A DNA stretch of 64,000 nt from Clostridia bacterium (GTDB lineage: Bacteria; Bacillota; Clostridia; Oscillospirales; Acutalibacteraceae): assembly GCA_017441385.1 (NCBI GenBank), contig JAFRXY010000083.1:48168-112167 (forward strand). Reading direction: 5' to 3'. A model generated the notes under the pieces. The model was not told the origin of the DNA. It did no database searches and was given only the letters and a program-made list of their open reading frames with translations. Shown one piece after another: positions 18,248 to 26,497 of this stretch (position 1 is its first letter; each line of letters opens with the position of its first letter). Both the position numbers and the translations under genes were made by a program.

Positions 18248-18923
18248 GTACAGGCACGAATACAAGTACCTCATCGACCCGGGGCAGCGCAGCATTCTGC
18301 TCATGAAGGCCGCTCCCTTGATGCAGCCCGATCCGCACACCGGTGAAGACGGCAGCTATCTTATTCGCAGTCTTTACTTTGACGACAGCGCCGACACTTG
18401 CTTCTTCCAGAACGAATCGGGCTGCGACCCGCGGGCGAAATTCCGCATTCGCTATTACGGCGACGACACCTCCTTCATCCGTCTGGAAAAGAAGAGCAAG
18501 CGGCGGGGCATGACCCTCAAGCGCTCCTGCGGACTGACGGAGGAAGAGGCCGCGAACCTCGCCGCGGGAAGATTTCCGGAGATCACATCGGACATGCCGG
18601 AGGAAAAGCGCAGGCTGCTCTGCGAGATGGTCGCCCATTCCCTTCTGCCGAAGGTCATCGTCACCTACCAGCGCATCCCCTTCCTCTATCCCGCCGGAAA
18701 CGTAAGAATCACCTTTGACGGGACTATCACGGCTTCGGACGAAACGAAAAAATTTCTCACCCGCGACTACCGGCAGTTCCCGGCTCTCCCCGCCGGAAAG
18801 AGCATTCTGGAGGTCAAGTGGGACGAGCTTCTCCCACTCCACATCAAGCAGATTATGCAGCTCGATACCCTGCAATGGAGCGCGTTCTCCAAATACTACA
18901 CATGCAGGCGGATCGTCAGATAG
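18240..18923 (+). CDS. VTC-domain polyphosphate polymerase
   Basis: This 227-residue protein is a free-standing VTC domain, related to the catalytic Vtc4 core that makes polyphosphate from ATP inside a basic tunnel. The family blocks are present: RHEYKYLID, RSLYFDD, KFRIRYYG, RLEKKSKRRGMTLKR, VTYQRIPF, RITFDGTI and ILEVKWDE. Their Arg, Lys and Glu residues line the tunnel in characterised members. There is no membrane segment of its own. It overlaps the preceding gene by 8 bp and lies before a DUF4956 membrane protein. The substrate is inferred from the family; some bacterial VTC proteins are untested. Confidence 0.88.
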   Translation: MDKYRHEYKYLIDPGQRSILLMKAAPLMQPDPHTGEDGSYLIRSLYFDDSADTCFFQNESGCDPRAKFRIRYYGDDTSFIRLEKKSKRRGMTLKRSCGLTEEEAANLAAGRFPEITSDMPEEKRRLLCEMVAHSLLPKVIVTYQRIPFLYPAGNVRITFDGTITASDETKKFLTRDYRQFPALPAGKSILEVKWDELLPLHIKQIMQLDTLQWSAFSKYYTCRRIVR

Positions 18924-18932
18924 CCACACAAT

Positions 18933-19077
18933 CAGGTAGGAGGTGGAAAGTAGAAGGTAAATATATTTCACAAACTCTTCACTTCCCACTTCTCACTTCC
19001 CACTTCCCACTTCCCACTTCTCACTTCCCACTTCTCACTCTTTTCTGACCACTGACCAATAATCACTAATCATTCAA
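18933..19077 (+). repeat. Composite heptad-repeat element, copy 1
   Basis: This element fills the gap between the VTC and DUF4956 genes. It starts with four NAGGTAG-like heptads (18933-18960), has a 19-nt AT-rich linker, then eight perfect CACTTCY heptads (18980-19035), then CACTCTT, TTCTGAC, CACTGAC and three degenerate AT-rich heptads. It ends 15 nt before the next ATG, just upstream of a GGAGG site. The same block order occurs at 47621-47737 (inverted) and 49266-49333. Confidence 0.85.
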
Positions 19078-19092
19078 ACGGAGGTATTTACA

Positions 19093-19764
19093 ATGGGACT
19101 CATGGATTTGCTTAAAAAAGCCTTTATGGAAGGGTACGCTACCAGCAGCATTACCCTCGGCACGGTGCTGGTCTGCATAGGCTGCACCGTAGCCATCGCG
19201 ATCTACATCTATTTCATTTACAAGATTGTCAACCGCAATTCCTTCTACAACAAGGGATTCAACATTTCACTGGTCATCATCGCGGTGATCACGGCCGCGA
19301 TTATTCTCACCATTCAGTCGAATATCGTCGTTTCTCTCGGCATGGTGGGCGCGCTCTCCATCGTGCGATTCCGCACCGCCATCAAAGATCCGATGGATCT
19401 CGCCTTCCTCTTCTGGTCGATCAGCGCCGGCATCATCTGCGGCGCGGGCTTTGCCGGAATCGCCCTGGTGGCTTCCCTCTTTGTCACCCTGCTGATTATT
19501 CTCTTCTCGGCCTCCTTCAAGTCGGGCAGCACGATGGTGCTGGTGGTCAATGCCGATTCCCACGAACACGAAACCAGAATCATGAACGTGGTCAGGGAAT
19601 TCTGCAAATACAGCCGGACAAGAGCCAGAAACGTCTCCAAATCCGGCATGAATCTCGCGGTGGAGGTCAGAACCTCCAAGCCCTCCGAGCTGATCGACAA
19701 GCTGATGAAGCTGGATTGCGTCAGCGACGCTTCGCTGGTGGAGAATGACAGCGAAATTTTCTAA
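19093..19764 (+). CDS. DUF4956 membrane protein
   Basis: This 223-residue protein has about four hydrophobic segments in its first 140 residues and a soluble alpha/beta tail. The core motif VGALSIVRFRTAIKDPMDL places it in the DUF4956 family, whose members commonly sit next to VTC polymerases and CotH kinases. It is a natural candidate for the membrane partner of the soluble VTC protein, since eukaryotic VTC works as a membrane complex, but that link is inferred. It has a GGAGG ribosome site after the heptad element and a terminator within 20 bp of its stop. Confidence 0.85.
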   Translation: MGLMDLLKKAFMEGYATSSITLGTVLVCIGCTVAIAIYIYFIYKIVNRNSFYNKGFNISLVIIAVITAAIILTIQSNIVVSLGMVGALSIVRFRTAIKDPMDLAFLFWSISAGIICGAGFAGIALVASLFVTLLIILFSASFKSGSTMVLVVNADSHEHETRIMNVVREFCKYSRTRARNVSKSGMNLAVEVRTSKPSELIDKLMKLDCVSDASLVENDSEIF

Positions 19765-19783
19765 AGGATCCATTACAGACAAC

Positions 19784-19834
19784 AATCCCCGCAGACTTCC
19801 GACTTCTGTCGGCAGAACGCGGGGATTTGGTTTT
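19784..19834. terminator. Terminator between convergent genes
   Basis: AATCCCCGC (19784-19792) pairs with GCGGGGATT (19819-19827), followed by TGGTTTT. Confidence 0.8.
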
Positions 19835-19853
19835 GCGTATTACCGGGGGTTCA

Positions 19854-20723
19854 TTACTTTGTTCCGCTGATTTCCTCGGCGGAATTCCGGATGTATTCGT
19901 TGTCGGCGGTCATCACCGCGCCCTTGGTCAGCTCGCCGTTGAATTTCGCGGTGAGGAAAAACTTGTCCTTCTCGCCCTCCTCGTGGGTCAGCTTGCGGAA
20001 TTCGTCATCGCTCCAGCCCAGCGTCATGGCACCGTCGTCCTTGTTGAAATCAAGCACCGCGACATCCCGCGTATGGCAGTACATCAGCTCCGCGTAATCC
20101 GGCAGAAGGGTGATCGGGTCGCGGATGTAGAAGTGCTCGCAGAGATCGTCCGAATAGAGAAAATAGGACTTCTCTGATTCTTCCATAGCGGCTTCGGAAA
20201 CCATTAAAATATAGACCCGGTTGCCCGCCAGCCATATGCCATCCACCGAAGCGGAAGCGTAGTAGGCACCGCAGATTTTCCATGTCTTGCCCTTGTCGGC
20301 GGTGTATTCGATATAGTATCCTTTATGGTTCATGCCCGCAAATTCCGGTTCATCCACGACACAGATGCCTGTGCCCGCGTCGCTGAAGGTGAACATGCCG
20401 TTATTCTTTACAAACGCGTTGCGTTTATTCTTGGACACCTTGACCTTTTTTTCCTTGAAATACTCGCTCGCCTGCGCCTTTTCATATTCAAAGCCGTCGT
20501 CCTTCTGGAAAAATTCGCTCACCGGCTGGTCGAATTCCAGCGGTGTGTTGTCGGTAAAGTACCACGGATTGCGGAGCACTTCCTCCAATCTGGCCGCCGT
20601 GTTTTCCTCCACGATCTCCTCATCGGGCTCTCCGCAGGATGCCAAGGCCGTCACAGAAAACAGCAGCGCCGTCAGCAGCGCCGCCAGCCTCACCGAATGC
20701 CGTCTCATCTTTGAACTGAACAT
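19854..20723 (-). CDS. Lipoprotein of unknown function
   Basis: Read from the ATG at 20723 this is a 289-residue lipoprotein with a signal peptide ending ALASC. The frame is open for another 35 codons upstream, but that part is AT-rich and would bury the signal peptide. AGGTG lies 8 nt before the chosen ATG. The mature protein has a propeller-like or BNR-like stretch (YYIEYTADKGKTWKICG, YASASVDGIWLAG) as in sialidase-type repeats, but no catalytic motif was recognised. It converges on the DUF4956 gene and shares its terminator. Confidence 0.7.
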   Translation of the reverse strand: MFSSKMRRHSVRLAALLTALLFSVTALASCGEPDEEIVEENTAARLEEVLRNPWYFTDNTPLEFDQPVSEFFQKDDGFEYEKAQASEYFKEKKVKVSKNKRNAFVKNNGMFTFSDAGTGICVVDEPEFAGMNHKGYYIEYTADKGKTWKICGAYYASASVDGIWLAGNRVYILMVSEAAMEESEKSYFLYSDDLCEHFYIRDPITLLPDYAELMYCHTRDVAVLDFNKDDGAMTLGWSDDEFRKLTHEEGEKDKFFLTAKFNGELTKGAVMTADNEYIRNSAEEISGTK

Positions 20724-20858
20724 TTTGCAACACCTGTCTTTGTCTTTTTGATAAATGTATTGTATATTATACACGGTCTTTTGTTTGTGAAAATGTATTT
20801 TGTGTAAATTTTTATGAGATAAGTTCATGTTACATGGGGATATACAATCTCGAAACTA

Positions 20859-20887
20859 TTGACTTTGAATATAATATGAATTATAAT
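20859..20887 (+). promoter_or_regulatory. Predicted promoter of the Ldh-family/YhaO/YhaN operon
   Basis: TTGACT (20859-20864), 17-bp spacer, TATAAT (20882-20887), about 80 bp before the first ATG. Confidence 0.75.
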
Positions 20888-20965
20888 AAGTGTAGAAAAT
20901 ATTTATATATTTTATAAGTATTTTTTATTTTTTTTGAAATTATCAACGATTCAGGAGGCTTTTAT

Positions 20966-22078
20966 ATGGAAAACAGACCTTATGTTCCGTGGGATTTGAT
21001 CAGCGGATTTATGACCGACGTATTCAAGGCTTACGGTGTGCCGGAGGAGGATGCGAAGATCTGCACCGACGTGCTGCTGGAATCCGACCGCAGGGGCATT
21101 GAAAGCCACGGCTGCAACCGCTTCAAGCCCATCTACCTCGACCGCATCAAGGCGGGCACGCTGCTCCCCGTCACGGAAACCGAAATCGTCAGGGAAACCC
21201 CCACCACCGTCGTCATGGACGCCCACAACGGCATGGGAATGGTGGCCAGCTACCGCATGATGAACCTGCTCATCGAGAAGGCAAAGACCTACGGCATGGC
21301 GGGCGGCACGATCTTCAATTCCACCCACTACGGCATCGCCGGCTACTGGACGACAATGGCGGAAAAGGCGGGAATGATCGGCATTACCGGCACCAACGCC
21401 CGTCCTTCCGTTGCGCCGACATTCGGCGTGGAACCGATGATGGGCACCAATCCATTGACATTCACCATGCCCACCGACGAGGAATTCCCCTTCAATTTCG
21501 ACTGCGCGACTTCCATCGTGCAGAACGGCAAGATCGAGTACTACATGCGCTCCGGCAAGCCTACCCCGGCGGGTCTTGTTGTGACAAAGGACGGCGGCAC
21601 CATGACCGATTCCGCGCAGATACTCAAAGACATGCGTGCCGGACAGTGCTCTCTCCTTCCGCTGGGCGGCATGGGCGAGGATACCGGCGGCTACAAGGGG
21701 TACGGCTTCACCGCCATCGTGGAAATACTCTCCGCCGCGCTCTCCGGCGGCCCCTTCATGAAGGAGCTGACCGGCAAGAATCCCGACGGCAGCAACAGGA
21801 TGTTCCGTCTGGGACATTTCTTCTTTGTGATCAATCCGGAATTCTTCATGGGCCTTGACACCTTCAAGCACACCGCCGGCGAAATATGCCGCGAGCTTCG
21901 CGCTTCGGAAAAGGCTCCCGGCGCCGAACGCATCTACACCGCCGGTGAAAAGGAATACCTCGCGTGGCAGGAGCGCAAGGACAAGGGTGTTCCGGTGGGC
22001 GAGTCCATTCAGAAAGAATTCATCGCCCTGCGCGACGAGTGCGGGCTGGACTACACCTTCCCCTTTGAGAAAGAATAA
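20966..22078 (+). CDS. Malate/L-lactate dehydrogenase family oxidoreductase
   Basis: This 370-residue cytoplasmic protein belongs to the type II malate/L-lactate dehydrogenase family (YlbC, AllD, ComC), which uses NAD(P)H to interconvert 2-oxo and 2-hydroxy acids. Recognisable features are SDRRGIESHGCNR at the N-terminus, NSTHYGIAGYW, TGTNARPSVAPTFG and GGYKGYGFTAIVEIL. The substrate cannot be read from sequence; ureidoglycolate, malate, sulfolactate and 2,3-diketo-gulonate are all used by relatives. It begins with a strong AGGAGG site, and the nuclease gene follows 3 bp after its stop, so the transcripts are joined despite unrelated functions. Confidence 0.9.
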   Translation: MENRPYVPWDLISGFMTDVFKAYGVPEEDAKICTDVLLESDRRGIESHGCNRFKPIYLDRIKAGTLLPVTETEIVRETPTTVVMDAHNGMGMVASYRMMNLLIEKAKTYGMAGGTIFNSTHYGIAGYWTTMAEKAGMIGITGTNARPSVAPTFGVEPMMGTNPLTFTMPTDEEFPFNFDCATSIVQNGKIEYYMRSGKPTPAGLVVTKDGGTMTDSAQILKDMRAGQCSLLPLGGMGEDTGGYKGYGFTAIVEILSAALSGGPFMKELTGKNPDGSNRMFRLGHFFFVINPEFFMGLDTFKHTAGEICRELRASEKAPGAERIYTAGEKEYLAWQERKDKGVPVGESIQKEFIALRDECGLDYTFPFEKE

Positions 22079-22081
22079 TAC

Positions 22082-23173
22082 ATGAAAATCATTCACTGTG
22101 CCGATCTTCACCTTGATTCGGCTATGACCGCCCACTTTGACCCTGCAACCGCAAGAGCGAGAAGGGGCGAAATGCTCCGTACATTTGAAAGAATGGTTGC
22201 ATACGCCTGTGAGGAGGGTGTCAGCGCCATTCTCATCGCAGGCGATATGTTCGATACATCACACACGAGTCAACTCACCCGCAACACGGTGCTTCACTGC
22301 ATCAAATCCAATCCCGGCATCGCTTTCTTTTATCTGAAAGGCAATCACGACGAATATCTCATCGACGGGCTGGCAGAAGAATCCGACCGGCCTGTGAATC
22401 TCATGCTCTTCGGCGAAAAATGGAGCCGCTACGAATGCGGCGACGTCACTATTTCCGGCGCGGAACATAAGGGCGGAAACGGCTCCTTTGATGAATTGAC
22501 AACGGAATCCGGCAAGATCAACATCGTCATGCTTCACGGGCAAATCTGCGAAAGCGCGGAAGGTGTGGAACACGCGATTGAATTAAACAGCCTGTGCGGG
22601 AAACACATTGATTATCTCGCGCTGGGACATATTCATTCCTTCAGCGAGGGCAGGCTGGACGACAGAGGATTCTACTGCTACCCGGGCTGTCTGGAAGGCC
22701 GCGGCTTCGACGAATGCGGCCCGCGGGGCTTTGTGCTGCTGGATGTTGACGAGCAAAAACGGACGGTTGAAAGGCGCTTCATTCCGTTTGCTTCACGCGT
22801 GATCTATTCCGTCAATGCCGACGTGACGGGTTGCATGTCCACCCGCGAGATGATCATGATAGCCGCCGAGGCACTGGTCGATGCGGGCTGTGACAATTCT
22901 TCCATGGTAAGGCTTGTGCTGACCGGTGAACTTGACGCGGAATGTGAAAAGGATATCCCCTATATCACCGCGGCTTTTGCGGGGAGATATTTCTTCTTTA
23001 AAACCGTCGATGAAACGCGCCTTAAAGTCAGCATGGAGGACTATCTTCTGGACGAATCGCTCAAGGGCGAATTTGTCCGGATTGTCTCGGAAGACAATTC
23101 ACTGTCCGACGAGGACAAGTCGTTTATCGTCAGGTACGGCCTGCGTGCGCTGGCCGGAGAGGAGGCGGACTGA
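22082..23173 (+). CDS. YhaO-like DNA-repair metallophosphoesterase
   Basis: This 363-residue calcineurin-like phosphoesterase is an Mre11-type nuclease of the YhaO class. Metal ligands are visible in ADLHLD (D8, H10), AGDMFD (D55), KGNHDE (N88, H89) and GHIHSF (near 180). Together with the following SMC-like ATPase gene it forms a second SbcCD-like pair in this window. Its ATG is 3 bp after the dehydrogenase stop, and its stop is 2 bp before the next start, so translation is coupled. A role in end processing is inferred from the family. Confidence 0.85.
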   Translation: MKIIHCADLHLDSAMTAHFDPATARARRGEMLRTFERMVAYACEEGVSAILIAGDMFDTSHTSQLTRNTVLHCIKSNPGIAFFYLKGNHDEYLIDGLAEESDRPVNLMLFGEKWSRYECGDVTISGAEHKGGNGSFDELTTESGKINIVMLHGQICESAEGVEHAIELNSLCGKHIDYLALGHIHSFSEGRLDDRGFYCYPGCLEGRGFDECGPRGFVLLDVDEQKRTVERRFIPFASRVIYSVNADVTGCMSTREMIMIAAEALVDAGCDNSSMVRLVLTGELDAECEKDIPYITAAFAGRYFFFKTVDETRLKVSMEDYLLDESLKGEFVRIVSEDNSLSDEDKSFIVRYGLRALAGEEAD

Positions 23174-23175
23174 AT

Positions 23176-25824
23176 TTGAGGCTCATTTCATGCCACATAG
23201 AAAACTTCGGAAAGCTGCACGACTTCGACATGACATTTCCGGAAGGAATTACCGTCATCTGCCGTGAGAACGGCTGGGGCAAAAGCACGCTTGCCACCTT
23301 CATAAAGGCAATGCTCTACGGGCTTGACGGCGACCGCAAGCGCGGGCTTGACGACAACGAGCGCAAACGGTACAAGCCGTGGCAGGGGGGAATATTCGGC
23401 GGAAGGATGGAATTTGAAACGGGAAGCAGGCAGTATACCGTCACACGCACCTTCGGCGACAGCGCCGCCAAGGACACCTTCGAGCTGAGGGACGGCAGAA
23501 CGAACCTCGTATCCCGCGACTTTTCCGAGCGACTTGGCGAGGAGCTTTTCAGGCTCAACAGCGCATCATTCTGCCGCAGCATTTTCATCGGGCAGGGCGA
23601 CTGCCGGACTTCCGCTACCGACGACATTCACGCCAAGATCGGCAATCTCGCCGACAATACGGATGACATGAACAGCTATGAGTCCGCTGAAAAAAGACTC
23701 ACCAGACAGATCAACCGGCTCAGTCCCAACCGCACGACAGGTTCACTTTACGCTCTGGAAGAGGAAATAGCCAGACTCAGGCGAAAGGTGGCGGAAGGAA
23801 CCGATCTGAGCGATATGATCGCTAATTGTGAAAAAGAAATGGCGCAAAAGGAAAACGGGAAGCGGGTATTGCTGGCATTAAAATCAGAAGCGGAGCGAAA
23901 GCAGAAGAAGGCCTTCCGCATGCAGCAGCTGAGCATGAAACGCGCCGAGTGGGAACGGCTGAAACAAGCCGTTGTCGACACGCAGGACGCGCTCGACGCT
24001 GCGAGAGCGAAATTTCCCGGGGGCATTCCTGACGAGGACGGAGTGAAGAAAGCGCTGCACTCGGTTGTCGAAATTAAGAGCGCCGAATGCCTCATGTCCT
24101 CCTATGCGCTTTCTCCCGACGAGGAAGACTTACTCGATGTACTGCATGCGAAATTGACAGACAATCCACCTTCTCAAAGCGAAATCGACCTTCACCTGAA
24201 TGAGGAACAGGAACTTCGCCGCATTCTCGAAAAATACGAGCGAATCAGGCTGACTTCCAGCGAACGAACTAGTCTTGACAGGTTAAGCTCCGATTTTGCG
24301 AGTGACACAATTACTCCTTCCGAGCTTGCGTCGGCATGGAGCGAACGCTGCGCCAAAAAAGACGCGCTAAGCTCCAAACGCGACGCCTTCAACACCGTCA
24401 ACGCTTCCTTCCGCAAGTCCCTCTCATCCGCGAGATGGCGGTCGGCCGGCATCATCACGCTCGGTGTGCTGCTGATGCTGCTCGGAATAGGTCTGTTCAT
24501 ATGGCTGGGCGATCTTTGGTATATCGGCGCATCGGTCACGGGCAGTCTGATACTGTCCGCCGGAATTTTATACGCGGTCTCCATAAACATGAAAGCAATA
24601 CCGGAACAGGTTCAGCGTCTGAATGATGAAATAGAGCTTGACGTGCAATTCATCGACACTACGGACAGCACTGCGGAAGAATATCTGCATGCTCACGGCA
24701 TTTCATTCAATGAGAATTATGTGCAGTCGGTGCTGCAGGAACTGTGCAGCGACAGGCGCGATCTTGACGCGCTCACCAAGAAAGCTGAAATCGCCGACAA
24801 TTATCTTCGCAACAGCAGCTATCTTTCTCTGGACAAAAGCATAAATGATTTTCTGATCGGATTCGGTATTATTCCCGACAACACCAGACTGTCCGAGCAG
24901 CTCTTTGAACTGAAAGAAAATGTCGGCGAATTGGAAGCTCTTACAAATAAAAAGGAAAGGTACGATGACGCAAAAATGAATTATTTTGTTCTGACAGAGC
25001 AGATAAAAGATTTTCTTGCGTCAATCGGGCGGGAGAATTCGTCCGATTTTCAGGAAGAACTTGAACTTATACGGGATGATCTCGCCGAGTACAACAGAAT
25101 TACCCGTCATCACCTTTCCGCTACAACCGAACTGGAGCTGTTTGAAAGCAGCATGGATCTTTCTTCCCTTGAAGCCGCAGATCAAAACGAAATGCCATCC
25201 CCTGAAGCCATCGCTGACGAGATAGCTGACTGTTCCGAAAAACTCGAATCTCTTTCCCGTGATATCAGTTTACTTCACAGGAAGAGAGAAGAACTGTCCC
25301 TGCAATTCAGCCAGTGGGAAAGCGACAGATTTGAACTCAGCGAAAAAACCGGCCGACAGTCGGCAGACAGGCTGAAGTTGGAGCGGCTGATCAAAGCAAG
25401 GAATCTTCTCAGGCAGGCAAAGGAGAATATGACCGCAAAATACATCCGGCCGGTCAGCGACGCATTCAAGCGTTATCATGGGCTTGTGGACGAGATCTCA
25501 CCCGACAGATATTGTATTGACGCGGACATTAAAGTGACGGTAAACGATCTTGGGCAGCAGCGAGAGATTGATTCACTCAGCACCGGCTACCGTGATCTCA
25601 CCGGGGTATGTCTCAGACTGGCACTCGCTGACGCCATGTACCGCGATGAAAAGCCGACGCTGGTTATGGACGACCCCTTTACCAATCTCGACGACAGCAA
25701 GATCGCCGCTTCTGCAAACCTGCTGAACGCTGTCTCCGAAAACTATCAGGTCATCTACTTCACATGCAGTACCGCAAGAACTGCGAAGATCTGCTCCGGT
25801 CAGTGGCTTAAGACGCAAAATTAA
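23176..25824 (+). CDS. YhaN-like SMC/Rad50-type ATPase
   Basis: This 882-residue protein has a split ATPase: an N-terminal Walker A (ENGWGKST, 31-38), a C-terminal signature (LSTGYRDLTGVCLRLALADA) and a Walker B (LVMDDPFTNLDD). Long helical arms lie between them. Unlike SbcC it has a hydrophobic pair of segments near residues 416-463 (IITLGVLLMLLGIGLFIWLG and the next), so it may be membrane-tethered, as reported for YhaN-like proteins. The start is TTG at 23176, with AGGAGG 11 nt upstream inside the previous gene. No zinc-hook CxxC was seen. Confidence 0.82.
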   Translation: MRLISCHIENFGKLHDFDMTFPEGITVICRENGWGKSTLATFIKAMLYGLDGDRKRGLDDNERKRYKPWQGGIFGGRMEFETGSRQYTVTRTFGDSAAKDTFELRDGRTNLVSRDFSERLGEELFRLNSASFCRSIFIGQGDCRTSATDDIHAKIGNLADNTDDMNSYESAEKRLTRQINRLSPNRTTGSLYALEEEIARLRRKVAEGTDLSDMIANCEKEMAQKENGKRVLLALKSEAERKQKKAFRMQQLSMKRAEWERLKQAVVDTQDALDAARAKFPGGIPDEDGVKKALHSVVEIKSAECLMSSYALSPDEEDLLDVLHAKLTDNPPSQSEIDLHLNEEQELRRILEKYERIRLTSSERTSLDRLSSDFASDTITPSELASAWSERCAKKDALSSKRDAFNTVNASFRKSLSSARWRSAGIITLGVLLMLLGIGLFIWLGDLWYIGASVTGSLILSAGILYAVSINMKAIPEQVQRLNDEIELDVQFIDTTDSTAEEYLHAHGISFNENYVQSVLQELCSDRRDLDALTKKAEIADNYLRNSSYLSLDKSINDFLIGFGIIPDNTRLSEQLFELKENVGELEALTNKKERYDDAKMNYFVLTEQIKDFLASIGRENSSDFQEELELIRDDLAEYNRITRHHLSATTELELFESSMDLSSLEAADQNEMPSPEAIADEIADCSEKLESLSRDISLLHRKREELSLQFSQWESDRFELSEKTGRQSADRLKLERLIKARNLLRQAKENMTAKYIRPVSDAFKRYHGLVDEISPDRYCIDADIKVTVNDLGQQREIDSLSTGYRDLTGVCLRLALADAMYRDEKPTLVMDDPFTNLDDSKIAASANLLNAVSENYQVIYFTCSTARTAKICSGQWLKTQN

Positions 25825-25857
25825 TACTAAATTTAAATATTCTGCCGCTTCAAAGAC

Positions 25858-25886
25858 TTGATATTTTGCAATAAATGGAGTAAAAT
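25858..25886 (+). promoter_or_regulatory. Predicted promoter for the 25954 gene and following genes
   Basis: TTGATA (25858-25863), 17-bp spacer, TAAAAT (25881-25886). Confidence 0.6.
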
Positions 25887-25953
25887 TAAAATTCAGATAT
25901 ATTGTTAATTAATTCAGAACAATTCATCACATTTTTTCTTTGGAGTGGTAATT

Positions 25954-26469
25954 TTGTCCGAACAGGTAAACATCAACAAAGAATACGGCAGGATTTGTGA
26001 GCTTTTCTTTGCTGTGTGGAACGTATCTCCTCCCGTAAACTATATCTGGGTGGATTTTGACAATCAACAGGTCATGTGCGGACAGCACGACGATGTCTGC
26101 GATCTCGCCGGAGAAAGAAGAAATCTCAGATCTCAAGGGGGCAAATTCGTCGAACTTATCTCATACGACGAAAACGGTGAAGCCATAAGGAATTTCGACA
26201 GCTTTTCGTTTGAGGAGGAAATCCCTTTTCTCAAGGCAAACCGCGCTGATTTGCTGAGTTTTCTTGCCACACTTCAAAAAATCGACATTCTCAGCTGGCG
26301 TAACACTTTTCCGTCCCAGCGTGACGGAATCAGCTGGAGAGTAGATATTTACTCCGAAAACGGAGGAGAAAAACACTCCACGGGGCAGGCACGATTCCCG
26401 GCCGAATGGGCTGAATTTGGCAAGTCAATAAGCGCACTGGTTCAGTCGGTGCAGGCGGATAACAAATAA
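25954..26469 (+). CDS. Hypothetical cytoplasmic protein
   Basis: This 171-residue protein has no signal peptide, membrane segment or motif I recognise. The preferred start is TTG at 25954, because the GTG at 25945 overlaps the TTGGAG ribosome site. The sequence is mixed alpha/beta with several acidic patches and aromatic residues (YIWVDFDN, SWRNTFPSQRDGISWRV). It lies 28 bp before an L,D-transpeptidase gene and is probably cotranscribed with it. Confidence 0.6.
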   Translation: MSEQVNINKEYGRICELFFAVWNVSPPVNYIWVDFDNQQVMCGQHDDVCDLAGERRNLRSQGGKFVELISYDENGEAIRNFDSFSFEEEIPFLKANRADLLSFLATLQKIDILSWRNTFPSQRDGISWRVDIYSENGGEKHSTGQARFPAEWAEFGKSISALVQSVQADNK

Positions 26470-26497
26470 TTCCCCGCATTCTGGGAGGAATGTATTT

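Noticed and set aside
18980..19035. Eight regular repeats, at first sight a short CRISPR-like array
   Set aside because: Units are 7 bp and directly abutting, with no spacers and no cas genes.
20951..22135. Minus-strand open frame of 394 codons opposite the dehydrogenase gene
   Set aside because: It is antisense to a clear Ldh-family gene and crosses its promoter-proximal end.
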